Origin: Actinopolymorpha rutila
Lineage (GTDB): Bacteria > Actinomycetota > Actinomycetes > Propionibacteriales > Actinopolymorphaceae
Direction: 5' to 3'
Assembly (NCBI RefSeq): GCF_013407855.1
Contig: NZ_JACBZH010000001.1
Location: 930,001-994,000, forward strand
Length of the DNA stretch: 64,000 bases
Under the pieces are notes generated by a model, which saw only the letters and a program-made list of their open reading frames with translations, was not told the origin of the DNA and ran no database searches. Below are positions 1 through 9,107 of the stretch, one piece after another. Each line of letters opens with the position of its first letter. Positions within the stretch are counted from its first letter, which is position 1. The translations under genes were made by a program, and so were the position numbers.

Positions 1-179
1 CGCTCCTCGGCCAGGATCCGCAGCCCCCAGATCTTGCCGGCGAGCTTCTCCGCCAGCGCCGGGGTGTCGGTGTGGGTCGCGCCGAGCAGGACCAGCAGGC
101 CCGGCTTGTCGATCGCGCCCACGGTCTCGCCGCCGACGACCACCCGGGCCTCGCTGACACGCTGGACGACCGCACGCAT
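1..179 (-). CDS. dtd: D-aminoacyl-tRNA deacylase, N-terminal part (cut by window edge)
   Basis: The reverse strand reads [17 protein letters not shown] and then [12 protein letters not shown], the typical N-terminus of Dtd. This homodimeric cytosolic enzyme hydrolyses D-amino acids wrongly charged on tRNA. Only about 59 codons are present and the rest, including the C-terminal catalytic loop, lies left of the window. The start ATG (complement of 177-179) was chosen because Dtd proteins begin MRAVVQRV; a second in-frame ATG lies three codons upstream. It diverges from the BKACE gene, with about 36 bp between the two starts. Confidence 0.85.
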   Translation of the reverse strand, partial: MRAVVQRVSEARVVVGGETVGAIDKPGLLVLLGATHTDTPALAEKLAGKIWGLRILAEE

Positions 180-215
180 GGCCCCCATTGTTCCGGCTCT
201 GCCAGGATGCGGTGC

Positions 216-1040
216 ATGCCGACCCTCATCACGGTCGCCCCGACCGGGGCGGAGACCACGAAGGAGGCGTGTCCGACCCTGCCGACCACGCTGCCGGAGC
301 TGGTCGAGACCGCCCGGCGCTGCCAGGACGCCGGTGCGGCGATGATCCACCTGCACATCCGTGACGCCGAGCACCGGCCCACGCTCGACGTCGGCCGGCT
401 TCGGGCGGCGGTGGCGGCCGTACGCGCCGAGACCGACCTGGTGGTCCAGCTGTCCACCGGCGGCGCGGTGACCGACCCCTTCGAGGACCGCCTGCGGGTG
501 CTGGACGCCGAACCCGACTCGTGCTCGCTCACGATGGGCACGGTCAACTTCGGTGACGACGTGTTCACCAATCCGTGGCCGTTCGTCACCCGGCTGTACG
601 AGCTGACCCAGGAGCGGGAGGTCGTCCCGGAGTTCGAGCTGTTCGACCTCGGCCACGTCGCTGCGCTGCACCGGCTCCTGGACACCTACGGCCTGCCGTA
701 CGGCGGCCGGGTGCATGCGGACCTGGTGATGGGCGTTCCCGGCGGGATGCCCGGCGACGCGGCCACCCTGGTGGCAGCGGTACGGGCGCTGCCGGCCGCG
801 GTGACGTCGTGGTCGGCGACGGGAATCGGGCGGACGACGCTCCCGGTCGCGCTGGCCGCGCTCAGCTGCGGCGGCCACCTTCGGGTCGGCATGGAGGACA
901 CGCTGAACTTCGCCCGGGGCCGCCCGGTACGCCACAACGACGAGCTGGTCGCCCGGGCCGCCCGGCTCGCCGACCTGGCCCAGCGGCCGCCGATGTCGCC
1001 GGACGAGGCGCGCGACCTGCTCAACGTCAAGGCGCGGTAG
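216..1040 (+). CDS. BKACE / DUF849 family beta-keto acid cleavage enzyme
   Basis: A 274-residue TIM-barrel protein of the beta-keto acid cleavage enzyme family (3-keto-5-aminohexanoate cleavage enzyme type). Members condense a beta-keto acid with acetyl-CoA using a zinc ion. Visible signatures are ITVAPTGAE at the N-terminus, the metal-binding segment [10 protein letters not shown] near residues 40-50, [11 protein letters not shown] in the middle, and [12 protein letters not shown] near residue 225. The start at 216 places the ITVAPTG strand at the N-terminus as usual; an ATG nine bases upstream is also possible. The exact substrate cannot be read from the sequence. Confidence 0.85.
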   Translation: MPTLITVAPTGAETTKEACPTLPTTLPELVETARRCQDAGAAMIHLHIRDAEHRPTLDVGRLRAAVAAVRAETDLVVQLSTGGAVTDPFEDRLRVLDAEPDSCSLTMGTVNFGDDVFTNPWPFVTRLYELTQEREVVPEFELFDLGHVAALHRLLDTYGLPYGGRVHADLVMGVPGGMPGDAATLVAAVRALPAAVTSWSATGIGRTTLPVALAALSCGGHLRVGMEDTLNFARGRPVRHNDELVARAARLADLAQRPPMSPDEARDLLNVKAR

Positions 1041-1083
1041 CGCCGCGAGCCGCCGTGGGGCCAAGCCTCACCGGCCGGGGGTA

Positions 1084-2076
1084 GTGTGCGGCCTCGTGTC
1101 GTCCCTGATGTCGTCTCGGCCCCAGCAGCCCGCCCACCTTCCCGTCGTCGCCGAGGTCGTCCGCTCCGGCTTCGTGGAGTGCCGCCACCACGGCTCGGTG
1201 GTGGTGCTGGACGCGGACGGTTCGACCGCCCTCGCGCTCGGTGACGTGGAGTCGCCGATCTACCCCCGCTCGGCCAACAAGCCGATGCAGGCGGCCGGGA
1301 TGCTGCACAGCGGCCTGGACCTCGAGGGCGAGCTGCTGGCGCTGTCCACCGCGAGCCACTCGGGCGAGGAGTTCCACGTCGCGGGCGTACGCCGAATCCT
1401 GGCCGGTGCCGGGCTCACCGAGGACGACCTGCGCTGCCCGCCCGACTGGCCGGCCGACGTGGCCGCGCGGGACGCGCTCGTCCGGGCCGGTGGCGAACCC
1501 GCCCGGGTGACCATGAACTGCTCCGGCAAGCACGCCGCGATGCTCGCCACCTGCGTCGCGGCCGGCTGGCCGACGCAGACCTACCTCGACCCGGGCCACC
1601 CGCTGCAGAAGGCGATCCGGGAGTCGGTCGAACGCCTGGCGGCGGAGAAGGTCGCGCACACCGGCGTGGACGGCTGCGGCGCCCCGCTGTTCGCGCTCAG
1701 CCTCACCGGCCTGGCCCGCGCGTTCCAGGCGATGGTGCGGGCCCCGGAGGGCTCGCCCGAGGCCCGGCTCGTGGCCGCGGTCCGTGCCCACCCGGCGTAC
1801 ACCAGCGGCAGCACCCGGGACGAGGCGGCGCTGATCGGCGCGACGCCGGGACTGTTCGCCAAGGGTGGGGCCGAGGCCTGCTACGCCGTCGCGTTGCGGG
1901 ACGGCCGGACGGTCGCGCTGAAGATCGAGGACGGCGGCCAGCGGGCGCGCCCGGTGGTGATGGCCGCGGCACTGCGCCGGTTGGGCGTCGCCAACCCGGT
2001 CGTGGAGGCCCAGGCGTACGCCGTGCAGACCGGCGGCGGGGTTCCGGTCGGTGAGATCCGCGCCGTGGGTTTCTGA
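1084..2076 (+). CDS. asparaginase (asparaginase II / R. etli type family)
   Basis: About 330 residues matching the asparaginase II family, which is unrelated to E. coli AnsA/AnsB. It includes VVEVVRSGFVE-like sequence near the N-terminus, YPRSANKPMQA, TASHSGE, the conserved CSGKHAAML segment near residue 140 and VDGCGAPLFALSL near residue 190. These Ser-Lys and Cys-containing motifs line the active site in characterised members, which hydrolyse L-asparagine to aspartate and ammonia in the cytosol. The start is uncertain: GTG at 1084, GTG at 1096 and ATG at 1108 are all in frame, and the last gives the more usual N-terminus. It lies 43 bp after the BKACE gene and may share its transcript. Confidence 0.85.
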   Translation: MCGLVSSLMSSRPQQPAHLPVVAEVVRSGFVECRHHGSVVVLDADGSTALALGDVESPIYPRSANKPMQAAGMLHSGLDLEGELLALSTASHSGEEFHVAGVRRILAGAGLTEDDLRCPPDWPADVAARDALVRAGGEPARVTMNCSGKHAAMLATCVAAGWPTQTYLDPGHPLQKAIRESVERLAAEKVAHTGVDGCGAPLFALSLTGLARAFQAMVRAPEGSPEARLVAAVRAHPAYTSGSTRDEAALIGATPGLFAKGGAEACYAVALRDGRTVALKIEDGGQRARPVVMAAALRRLGVANPVVEAQAYAVQTGGGVPVGEIRAVGF

Positions 2077-2154
2077 GGTGTCCACGGCCTGCTGAGGGCT
2101 CGTGCTCGTTCGGCGAATCGCGGAGTCCGCGACGCTGATTTGCTGTGAGTTTGC

Positions 2155-2174
2155 GCTTGCTAGCTTTTGCAAGC
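2155..2174. promoter_or_regulatory. inverted repeat GCTTGC-N8-GCAAGC before the XRE regulator gene
   Basis: A perfect 6-bp inverted repeat (2155-2160 and 2169-2174) ends 12 bp before the ATG of the HTH regulator at 2187. Its position over the expected promoter or leader suggests an operator, most simply for autorepression by that regulator. The symmetry is visible in the sequence; the role is inference. Confidence 0.45.
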
Positions 2175-2186
2175 ACACTGGGAGTC

Positions 2187-2615
2187 ATGAAGGTCCGGTC
2201 CATCGGTCCGCTCGGTGACTACCTGCGGGAGCAGCGACGCAACGCCGAGCTCTCCCTGCGGCAGCTCGCCGACCTCGCCGGGGTCTCCAATCCCTACCTC
2301 AGCCAGATCGAGCGCGGTGTGCGCAAGCCCTCCGCCGAGGTGCTCCAGCAGCTGGCCAAGGCGCTGAGGGTTTCCGCGGAGGTTCTCTACGTACGGGCCG
2401 GACTGCTCGACCCCACCGACGGTGACGGCGAGCAGGACATTTCGGTCGAGATGGCCATTCACGCCGACCCAATTCTCTCGGTACGCCAGAAGCGGGTCCT
2501 GCTCGACATCTACTCGTCGTTTCGCCGCGAGGCCGACGAGGAAGAGACCAGTGAGCCGGAACGCGAGAGCACGACCCAGAACCGGGCTGTACGTCACGCC
2601 CGTCAGGAGGACTGA
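2187..2615 (+). CDS. XRE-family HTH regulator upstream of HbhA-like gene
   Basis: 142 residues with an N-terminal Cro/C1-type helix-turn-helix (LGDYLREQRRNAELSLRQLA, then GVSNPYLSQIERGVRKPS, residues about 8-60) and a short acidic C-terminal part. It is the counterpart of mycobacterial Rv0474, which also precedes hbhA. The ATG at 2187 was chosen over an earlier in-frame start because it begins MKVRSIGPLGDYL, just before the HTH. The stop is one base before the next gene's ATG, so the two are co-transcribed. An inverted repeat lies just upstream of its start. It probably controls its own operon. Confidence 0.85.
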   Translation: MKVRSIGPLGDYLREQRRNAELSLRQLADLAGVSNPYLSQIERGVRKPSAEVLQQLAKALRVSAEVLYVRAGLLDPTDGDGEQDISVEMAIHADPILSVRQKRVLLDIYSSFRREADEEETSEPERESTTQNRAVRHARQED

Positions 2616-2616
2616 C

Positions 2617-3384
2617 ATGCCCCGCACCACTCGCAACAAGAACATCAGCGAGACCATCACCCCGCTCTACGTCCTGGCCGGTGCCGGCGACCTGGCGGTG
2701 GAGAAGATCCGGGAGATCTCCAAGATGGCCTCCAGCAAGATCTCATCCCTGGAGACCACCGACCCGGCCGAGGTGTCCGACCGCATGCAGGTGCGGATCG
2801 AAGAGGGCGCCGACACCCTCGGCGTGGCGCTCCGCAGCGCCACCAGCGACATTCGCGAGCAGGCCAAGGGCATCTCCGGCCGCGCGCAGTCGGCCATGCA
2901 GGCGATGTGGATGTCGGCCGGCGACGCCTACGACGACCTGGTCGAACGCGGTGAGGGTGTCGTGAGCCACCTGCGCGGCCAGAACGGCCGGACCATCCAG
3001 CGCGCCGCCGCCGGTGCGCGCGGCGGCCGCACCACCGCGGCCAAGAAGGCCACCCGCTCGGCCACCAAGTCCGCCGGCACCAAGGCCACCGGCACCAAGT
3101 CGACGACGAAGAAGTCGGCGGGCAAGACGGCCGGCCGTTCGACCACCAAGTCCGCGTCCAAGTCGACGCGTACCGCCAGCAAGTCGACCACCCGGAAGCG
3201 GGCGGCGAGCAAGGGCGGTCGCGCCAACTCCTCGGGCTCGGCCAACAGCCGCAAGTCCACGACCAGCGCGTCGAAGTCGACGCCGGCCGGTGCGGCGCGG
3301 CCCGCGAGCAGCAACACCTCGACGGGAACCACCACGACGAGCGCGTCGTCGACCCCCACGACCAACAGCACCAGCAGCAGCTGA
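2617..3384 (+). CDS. HbhA-like (heparin-binding haemagglutinin family) Lys/Ala/Thr/Ser-rich protein
   Basis: 255 residues. Residues 1-130 are a predicted long alpha-helical, coiled-coil type region (TITPLYVLAGAGDLAVEKIR, ISSLETTDPAEVSDRMQ) resembling mycobacterial HbhA. The C-terminal half is low-complexity and Lys/Ser/Thr-rich (repeated KSA, TKS and STT units), ending in a Ser/Thr tail. In mycobacteria the basic tail binds sulfated glycans and the protein also affects lipid bodies; here a surface role or a nucleic-acid-binding role are both possible. A strong AGGAGG site lies 7 bp before the ATG. Synteny with Rv0474-Rv0476 supports the call. Confidence 0.8.
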   Translation: MPRTTRNKNISETITPLYVLAGAGDLAVEKIREISKMASSKISSLETTDPAEVSDRMQVRIEEGADTLGVALRSATSDIREQAKGISGRAQSAMQAMWMSAGDAYDDLVERGEGVVSHLRGQNGRTIQRAAAGARGGRTTAAKKATRSATKSAGTKATGTKSTTKKSAGKTAGRSTTKSASKSTRTASKSTTRKRAASKGGRANSSGSANSRKSTTSASKSTPAGAARPASSNTSTGTTTTSASSTPTTNSTSSS

Positions 3385-3419
3385 GCCCGTAGCGGCTGAG
3401 CCTCCCGTCCGGCGGGTGG

Positions 3420-3455
3420 ACGCGGGTGGTGTCTCGGGGCGGACACCACCCGCGT
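3420..3455 (+). terminator. hairpin after the HbhA-like gene
   Basis: A 14-bp perfect stem (3420-3433 with 3442-3455) and an 8-nt loop lie 36 bp after the stop codon. There is no long T-run, which is common in high-GC actinobacteria. It probably ends the regulator-HbhA transcript. Confidence 0.65.
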
Positions 3456-3638
3456 GCTCAGTACGCCTACACACCGCGCACCGTGTGTGCGGTTGTGCCC
3501 CACTTCGTGGCATCCGGGCCGTCGACGCCCTTTCGTCCTCCTCGCATGCCCCGCTCGCTGTGCGAAAGCGGTTCGGCAGGGCGAAACGCTCCGGTCGGGC
3601 GACCGGCACCGGGTGCGTCCGGCGGCTACCCTCGGGGT

Positions 3639-3968
3639 GTGTTCGAAGCCACCTCGATCGTGTTCTACCTCCAGTTCGCCCTCTGGATCATCCTGCTGGT
3701 CCTGAAGGCGTTCGCCCTGGGTGACGCCGTGATGCGGCCGGCGGATGCGTTCCCGGCCGTCGACAAGCAGACCAAGCCGCTGTGGCTGATCCTCACCGGC
3801 CTCGCCCTGCTGATCCACCTGATCCCACAGTTCTGGTCGCCGATCAGCCTGCTGAACATCGCGGGCACCATCGCCGCGGCCGTCTACGTCGTCGGCGTCC
3901 GGCCTGCGGTCCGCGAGATCGGCGGCAGCCGCGGCGGCCGGGGTGGCGGACCTTCCGGCGGCTGGTGA
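3639..3968 (+). CDS. DUF2516 family small membrane protein
   Basis: 109 residues with three hydrophobic segments: about 6-28 (IVFYLQFALWIILLVLKAFA), 48-64 (LWLILTGLALLIHLIP) and 68-88. The tail is Gly/Arg-rich. It corresponds to Rv0476, which follows hbhA in Mycobacterium. The GTG at 3639 is chosen because it opens directly into the first membrane segment. The stop overlaps the next gene's GTG by four bases (GTGA), so the two are translationally coupled. Function is unknown for the whole family. Confidence 0.8.
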   Translation: MFEATSIVFYLQFALWIILLVLKAFALGDAVMRPADAFPAVDKQTKPLWLILTGLALLIHLIPQFWSPISLLNIAGTIAAAVYVVGVRPAVREIGGSRGGRGGGPSGGW

Positions 3969-4819
3969 GCGCAGACCCTCGCCCGGCGTACGTCCTGACC
4001 GGCGCGGGCCGTCCCACCACCGTCTTCGCGCCCGGGCTCGGCGGCTCCGTCGAGCAGACCCGGCCGTTCGGCAGCGGGGTGCGGGGCACCCGGGCGTTCC
4101 TCGAGTTCCACGGCGGCGGAGAGGTGGGGCCGGCCGGGAGCCCCGGGCAGAACCTCACGTACGCCGACCTGGCCGCCGACGTGCGCCGGATCGCCGGCGA
4201 CGCCGGGGCGACCCGGGCGGTCGGCGTGTCCCTCGGAGCGGGCGCGATCCTGCACCTGTTGGCGGCGACGCCGGACCGGTTCGAACGCCTCGTCCTGTTG
4301 CTGCCGGCGGCCCTGGACCGCCCTCGTCCCGCGCGGGTGGCCACCCGGATGCGGGCCGCGGCCGAGCGTGCCGACCGCGGTGACGTGGACGCCGTGGCCG
4401 CGGCCCTGCGTGACCTCCAGCCTGGTTCGGCCCGTGACCGCCCCGACGTCGTGGCCTGGTCCCAGGACCGCGCGCGGGCGCTGGCGGGCCCGGCGTTCGC
4501 GCGGGTGCTGCGGGCGTTCGCCGATCAGAAACCGCTCGCCGACCGCGGCGTACTCGCCCGGTGCACGGCCCCGGTCCTGGTGGTCGGTCAGGAAGGCGAC
4601 GACGCCCATCCCGCGGACGTGGCGCGGGAGACGGCGGCGGCACTTCCGAACGCCGAACTCGAGGTGTTCCCACCCGGCGGCCTGCTCTGGGAGCACCGGT
4701 CGGCGACCCGCGCGCGGATCAGCGCGTTCCTCAACGGCGCCGGCGGCAACGGCGTCGGCGACGGCAACGGCGTCCACGCCGATGTCGACGGGCCCGATGC
4801 TGTCGGTGGCCTCCCGTAG
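3965..4819 (+). CDS. alpha/beta-hydrolase fold protein
   Basis: 284 residues with the pattern of an alpha/beta hydrolase: a GLGGS turn near residue 25, the nucleophile elbow GVSLGAG near residue 90 (Ser as nucleophile), CTAPVLVVGQEGDDAHP (acid-residue region) near residue 205, and GGLLWEH near the C-terminus providing a candidate catalytic His. The C-terminus is a Gly/Asn/Asp-rich tail. It overlaps DUF2516 by four bases. In Mycobacterium the next gene after Rv0476-Rv0477 also belongs to this neighbourhood, but the substrate is unknown. Confidence 0.7.
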   Translation: MSADPRPAYVLTGAGRPTTVFAPGLGGSVEQTRPFGSGVRGTRAFLEFHGGGEVGPAGSPGQNLTYADLAADVRRIAGDAGATRAVGVSLGAGAILHLLAATPDRFERLVLLLPAALDRPRPARVATRMRAAAERADRGDVDAVAAALRDLQPGSARDRPDVVAWSQDRARALAGPAFARVLRAFADQKPLADRGVLARCTAPVLVVGQEGDDAHPADVARETAAALPNAELEVFPPGGLLWEHRSATRARISAFLNGAGGNGVGDGNGVHADVDGPDAVGGLP

Positions 4820-4828
4820 CGTGTCCGC

Positions 4829-5571
4829 ATGACCACCGCCGACTTCGACCGCCACGGGCGCACACACCGGCTCGAGCTCACCGACCAGAGTGTCCGGGAG
4901 TGGGACGCGACCGTTCTCGACGCCGGTGCCGAGGACGGCATCGTGCTCGACCGGTCGGCGTTCTATCCCGGTGGCGGCGGCCAGCCGCCCGACGAGGGCG
5001 TGCTGTTGTGGGGCGGCGTGCGCACCCGGATCGTCGGCGTACGCAAGGGCGACGACCTCGCCCTGCTGCCCCACGAGGACGACCCGATCCCGCCGTCGGC
5101 ACATCCGTGCGCGGCGCGCTGGAAGACGTACGCCGCACCGCGCTGATGCGCACCCACTCCGCCCTCCACGTGCTCGGCGGTGTGGTCTTCCGCGATTTCG
5201 GCGCCCTGATCACCGGGTCGAACATGAACCCCCTGGAGGGGCGGCTGGACTTCAACCTCGACACCCTGCCCGAGGGGTTTCGCGACCGGATCACCGAGGC
5301 GGCAAACGCCGAGGTCGCCGCCGACCGGGCGATCGAGGTGCGGGTGCTGCCGCGGGCGGAGGCGTTCGCGCTGCCCGACATCATCCGCACCGCCACCAAC
5401 CTCGTTCCCGCCGACGTGGAGGTGGTCCGGTTGGTCGACATCACCGGGCTGGACGTCCAGGCCGATGCCGGCACGCACGTGGCGTCCACACGGAGCATCG
5501 GCGAGATCGAGATCGCGAAGGTGGAGAACAAGGGCCGCGGCTTCCGCCGGGTGCGGGTCCGGCTGCGTTGA
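4829..5571 (+). pseudogene. AlaX-type alanyl-tRNA editing protein, frameshifted
   Basis: The product should be a free-standing AlaX editing domain that deacylates Ser- or Gly-tRNA(Ala). Residues 1-90 (MTTADFDRHGRTHRLELTD, FYPGGGGQPPDEG) read from the ATG at 4829. The rest (LMRTHSALHVLGG with the HxxxH zinc motif, GSNMNPLEGRLDF, DAGTHVASTRSIGEIEI) reads in the next frame to the stop at 5571. One base appears to be missing near 5090-5098: adding one G after CCG restores PPVGTSVRGALEDV. The C-terminal motif has DAGTH where many family members have a Cys before GGTH. The break may be real, or a sequencing error in a GC run. Confidence 0.8.
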
Positions 5572-5627
5572 TCTCCGAATCATGCGCTGTCCCGCGGCCG
5601 GGCAATAATGGGCCACGGGGGAACGCC

Positions 5628-6092
5628 ATGACCGAGCATCCGAGGCCTCCGGTGCCCACGCCGGTACGCCACCTCCCGGAGGTGGACGCGGGACGACTGT
5701 GGGCCGGTGGCCTGGCCACGGCGCTGGTCGCGGCGTTGATCGTGATCGTCGCCGCCTTCGTCATCCAGGCGTTCGTCACCATTCCGGTCGTACCACCCCT
5801 GGGAGCCACCCACCTGGGCGACATGGTGACCCTCGCCTACGCCCTGCTGGCCGCCCTGGCCGCGATCGCCGCCACCGGGCTGCTGCACGTGCTCCTGGTG
5901 GCCACTCCGCGCCCGCTGCTGTTCTTCTCCTGGATCGTGGCGCTCACCACCGTGGTCGCGGTGGTCACGCCGTTCCTGGCCGCCGCGAGCCGCGACAGCC
6001 AACTGATCACCGCCGCCATCAACCTGGTGGTCGGCATCGCCATCCTGTCGCTGCTGAACGGCGTCGGACTGAGTGCTGTGAGGCGCCCGTGA
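5628..6092 (+). CDS. four-helix membrane protein (DUF6069-like)
   Basis: 154 residues with four membrane segments, roughly at 24-48, 62-84, 92-114 and 122-145, separated by short loops. The N-terminus is proline-rich and presumably cytosolic. A GGGG stretch eight bases before the ATG serves as ribosome-binding site. The stop codon overlaps the GTG of the macro-domain gene. It resembles small actinobacterial DUF6069 proteins; no function is known and I infer none. Confidence 0.65.
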   Translation: MTEHPRPPVPTPVRHLPEVDAGRLWAGGLATALVAALIVIVAAFVIQAFVTIPVVPPLGATHLGDMVTLAYALLAALAAIAATGLLHVLLVATPRPLLFFSWIVALTTVVAVVTPFLAAASRDSQLITAAINLVVGIAILSLLNGVGLSAVRRP

Positions 6093-6634
6093 GTCCCCGT
6101 GTCGTACTCCTCGAAGGTGACATCACGGCCCAGTCGGTCGATGTGGTGGTCAATGCCGCCAACTCCGCGATGCGGGGCGGCGGCGGGGTCGACGGGGCGA
6201 TTCACCGGGCCGGCGGGCCGGCCGTCCTGGCCGACTGCGTGCGGCTGTTCCCCGACGGGCTCGCCGTGGGCGCCGCCGGTGCGACGACGGCCGGCAACCT
6301 GGCCGCCCGCTGGGTGGTGCACGTCGTCGGCCCCAACTGGAACGCCGGCCAGCGCGACCGCGGCCTGCTGGCCGCCTGCTACCGCAACGCGCTCGGCGTG
6401 GCCGACGACCTCGGCGCCGCGACTGTCGCGTTCCCGGCGATCTCGGCGGGCATCTTCGGCTGGCCGCTCGACGACGCGGCACGGACCGCGGTCCAGGTCG
6501 TCCGCGACACCCCCACACGAGTGGTGGAGGCGAGGTTCGTGCTGTTCACGACCGCGGTGTTCGGTGCGTTCTCCCAGGCGCTGGGCGCGGCCTCGGCGGG
6601 TGAGCCGGCGTCCGGTTCGGACACCCGGGAATGA
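6089..6634 (+). CDS. macro domain protein (ADP-ribose binding / O-acetyl-ADP-ribose deacetylase type)
   Basis: 181 residues forming one macro domain. Diagnostic segments are LLEGDIT (1-14), [27 protein letters not shown] (20-46, ligand-binding Asn and Gly-rich loop) and [12 protein letters not shown] (about 118-129, the second phosphate loop). This matches MacroD/YmdB-type enzymes that remove ADP-ribose from acidic residues or deacetylate O-acetyl-ADP-ribose. It overlaps its neighbours by four bases on both sides (GTGA upstream, ATGA with mshA downstream), so it sits in a coupled operon with mycothiol synthesis. Confidence 0.9.
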   Translation: MSPRVVLLEGDITAQSVDVVVNAANSAMRGGGGVDGAIHRAGGPAVLADCVRLFPDGLAVGAAGATTAGNLAARWVVHVVGPNWNAGQRDRGLLAACYRNALGVADDLGAATVAFPAISAGIFGWPLDDAARTAVQVVRDTPTRVVEARFVLFTTAVFGAFSQALGAASAGEPASGSDTRE

Positions 6635-8004
6635 CTCGCCGACGCCCGGGGGTTGCAATGGATCAGGCCGGCCGTGCCGTCGGCCGCGATCGGGAGCCGG
6701 GTCGTCGGCGGAGGAGGTGCGTCGGGGTGCGCCATGGATTCGTGCCCAGGCGGGTGGCGATGCTGAGCGTCCACACCTCGCCGCTGGACCAGCCGGGCAC
6801 CGGTGACGCCGGCGGCATGAACGTCTATGTCGTCGAGCTCGCCCGCCGGATGGCGGCGCTGGGCATCGAGGTGGAGATCTTCACCCGGGCGACCAGCAGC
6901 GACCAGCCGCCGATCGTCGAGGCCGGGCCCGGTGTCCGGGTCCGGCACGTGGTCGCCGGCCCGTTCGCGGGCCTGGCCAAGGACGAGCTTCCCGCACAGC
7001 TGTGCGCGTTCGCCCGCGGTGTGCTGCGCACGGAGGCGGCCCACGACGTCGGGTGGTACGACCTGATCCACTCCCACTACTGGCTGTCCGGGCAGGTCGG
7101 CGCGCTGGCCAAGGAACGCTGGGGCGTGCCGCTGGTGCACTCGATGCACACCATGGCCAAGGTCAAGAACGCCCAGCTCGCCAGGGGGGACCGGCCCGAG
7201 CCGAGAGCCCGGGTGATCGGTGAGGAGCAGGTGGTGGAGGCGGCGGACTGGCTGGTCGCCAACACCGACGAGGAGGCCCGCCAGCTCGTCGAGCTGTACG
7301 ACGCGGACCCGGCGGGCTTGGTCACCGTCAACCCCGGCGTCGACCTGGACGTCTTCGCACCCGGCGACACCCGGGCCGCCCGGTGCGAGCTCGGCCTGCC
7401 CGACGACGCCGTGGTGCTGATGTTCGCGGGCCGGATCCAGCCCCTGAAGGCGCCGGACGTGTTGGTCCGCGCGGCCGCCGAACTCCTGCGCGTGCGCCCC
7501 GACCTGCGGCGCCGCCTCGTGGTCGCGGTCGTGGGTGGCCCGAGCGGATCGGGTACGTCCGCGCCGGGCAAGCTGGCCCGGCTGGCCCGCGACCTGGGCC
7601 TGGGCGACGTGGTGCGGTTCGTGCCGCCGGTCCGGCAGGCGGAGCTGGCCCGGTGGTACCACGCGGCGACCCTGGTGGCCGTTCCGTCGTACAACGAGTC
7701 GTTCGGGCTGGTGGCGCTGGAGGCGCAGGCCTGCGGCACCCCCGTGGTGGCGGCCGCCACCGGCGGCCTGCTGACCGCGGTGGCCGACGACGTCTCCGGC
7801 GTGCTGGTCGACGGCCACGACCCGCGCAGGTGGGCCAAGGTGCTGGGCGACCTGCTCGACGACTCCGACCGGCTCGCCCGGCTGGGTGCGGGCGGCGTAC
7901 GCCACGCGCAGGGGTTCGGCTGGGCGGTGACGGCGGCGCGCATGCTGGACGTCTACTCCGCGGCCCTCGCCCCGCCCGAACGCTCGGTCACCATGCTCCG
8001 CTGA
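6631..8004 (+). CDS. mshA: D-inositol 3-phosphate glycosyltransferase MshA
   Basis: 457 residues of the GT4 family. MshA transfers GlcNAc from UDP-GlcNAc to 1L-myo-inositol 1-phosphate, the first step of mycothiol synthesis. Seen are [19 protein letters not shown] (44-62, nucleotide-sugar loop), HSHYWLSG near residue 146, NPGVDLDVF near residue 234, and the donor-binding EX7E region [15 protein letters not shown] near 352-366. The start at 6631 (ATGA overlap with the macro gene) gives a 40-residue basic extension before the conserved core, so a later start such as the Met near residue 44 is possible. Neighbours YbjN, gpmA and senX3-regX3 match Rv0486-Rv0491. Confidence 0.93.
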   Translation: MTRRRPGVAMDQAGRAVGRDREPGRRRRRCVGVRHGFVPRRVAMLSVHTSPLDQPGTGDAGGMNVYVVELARRMAALGIEVEIFTRATSSDQPPIVEAGPGVRVRHVVAGPFAGLAKDELPAQLCAFARGVLRTEAAHDVGWYDLIHSHYWLSGQVGALAKERWGVPLVHSMHTMAKVKNAQLARGDRPEPRARVIGEEQVVEAADWLVANTDEEARQLVELYDADPAGLVTVNPGVDLDVFAPGDTRAARCELGLPDDAVVLMFAGRIQPLKAPDVLVRAAAELLRVRPDLRRRLVVAVVGGPSGSGTSAPGKLARLARDLGLGDVVRFVPPVRQAELARWYHAATLVAVPSYNESFGLVALEAQACGTPVVAAATGGLLTAVADDVSGVLVDGHDPRRWAKVLGDLLDDSDRLARLGAGGVRHAQGFGWAVTAARMLDVYSAALAPPERSVTMLR

Positions 8005-8061
8005 TCGGGGCCCGTCGCGTCGGCTCCGCCGGCCGGGCCGCGGCCCGGCTACGGTGGGCGG

Positions 8062-8553
8062 GTGAGCGATGATGCCGCCGCCGTGATCCGGGCCGCCCTC
8101 GCCGACCTGGGCGTCGACGCCGAGGAGCCGCGCCCGGGATCGTTCGTGGTGCAGCTGCCCGGTGAGCGCAAGCTGCGCACCACCTGCGTGCTGGACGTGG
8201 GCGAGCAGGCGGTGAGCGTGCACGCGTTCGTCGCCCGCCACCCGGACGAGAACCACGAGGCCGTCTATCGCTATCTGCTCGAACGCAACCTGCGGTTGTA
8301 CGGCGTGGCGTTCGCGGTGGACCACCTGGGCGACATCCACCTCACCGGCAAGGTCGCATTGACAGCGGTCACGCCGGAGGAGATCGACCGGATCCTCGGC
8401 ACGGTGCTGGACGCGGCCGACTCCTCGTTCAACCAGCTGCTCGAACTCGGCTTCGCCGGCGCGATCCGCCGCGAGTGGGAGTGGCGTACGTCGCGGGGTG
8501 AGTCGACGGCCAACCTGGCGGCGTTCCGCCATCTGCTTCCCGACGAGCAGTAG
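8062..8553 (+). CDS. YbjN domain-containing protein
   Basis: 163 residues. The fold resembles YbjN/type III secretion chaperone-like proteins (RKLRTTCVLDVGEQAVSVHAF, YLLERNLRLYGVAFAVD, then DIHLTGKVAL). It is the equivalent of Rv0487, which also lies between mshA and gpm1 in Mycobacterium. It starts at GTG 8062. It is probably a small cytosolic protein; its function is unknown, though YbjN affects stress and motility in enterobacteria. Confidence 0.8.
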   Translation: MSDDAAAVIRAALADLGVDAEEPRPGSFVVQLPGERKLRTTCVLDVGEQAVSVHAFVARHPDENHEAVYRYLLERNLRLYGVAFAVDHLGDIHLTGKVALTAVTPEEIDRILGTVLDAADSSFNQLLELGFAGAIRREWEWRTSRGESTANLAAFRHLLPDEQ

Positions 8554-8595
8554 GCCTGGCGGTGCCGTCCGGTGCCGGTTTCGACCGGCCGGCCC

Positions 8596-9045
8596 TCAGG
8601 TGCCTGGCCGGTCGACCGTGGCGATCGTCCCCTGGGCGACCGCGCACAGGATCGACGTGCCGGTGTCGTCGCGGGCCGAGACGTCACAGCGCACCACCGC
8701 GAGCCGCCGGCCGCCGTTGACCACTCTCGCCTCGGCCGCCAGCCGTTCGCCCCGAGCCGGCCGGAGGTAGTTGATCGAGAACCCGACGGTGGTCACCGCC
8801 GGGCCGAGCACCGAACCACCGGCGAAGGTCATCGCGTTGTCGGCGAGGTAGCTGATCACGCCGCCGTGGGCGTGGCCGTACTGCTGCAGCAGGCGCGGGC
8901 CGAGCGGGACGGAAAGCTCCACCCGGCCGGGCCGGAAGCCGTCCAGCCTGGCCCCCAGCAGCGTGCTGAACGGCTGGGCGGCCAGCAGTTCGCGGCCGAG
9001 CCGAAGGAGCGCTTCGGGGTCTTCGGGGAGTGAGCGTTCGGTCAC
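8596..9045 (-). CDS. PaaI-family hotdog thioesterase
   Basis: 149 residues with the hotdog-fold pattern: [17 protein letters not shown] (residues about 57-73, containing the HGG motif and a likely catalytic Asp) and [19 protein letters not shown]. These enzymes hydrolyse acyl-CoA thioesters in the cytosol. It is transcribed against its neighbours, and its start is 62 bp from gpmA, leaving a divergent promoter region. Substrate unknown. Confidence 0.85.
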   Translation of the reverse strand: MTERSLPEDPEALLRLGRELLAAQPFSTLLGARLDGFRPGRVELSVPLGPRLLQQYGHAHGGVISYLADNAMTFAGGSVLGPAVTTVGFSINYLRPARGERLAAEARVVNGGRRLAVVRCDVSARDDTGTSILCAVAQGTIATVDRPGT

Positions 9046-9107
9046 GCCGACCCAGTCAACCGTTCCGGGGTGCGGGCCGCCCGGGAAGCGTCGGTAAAGT
9101 CGGGCGC

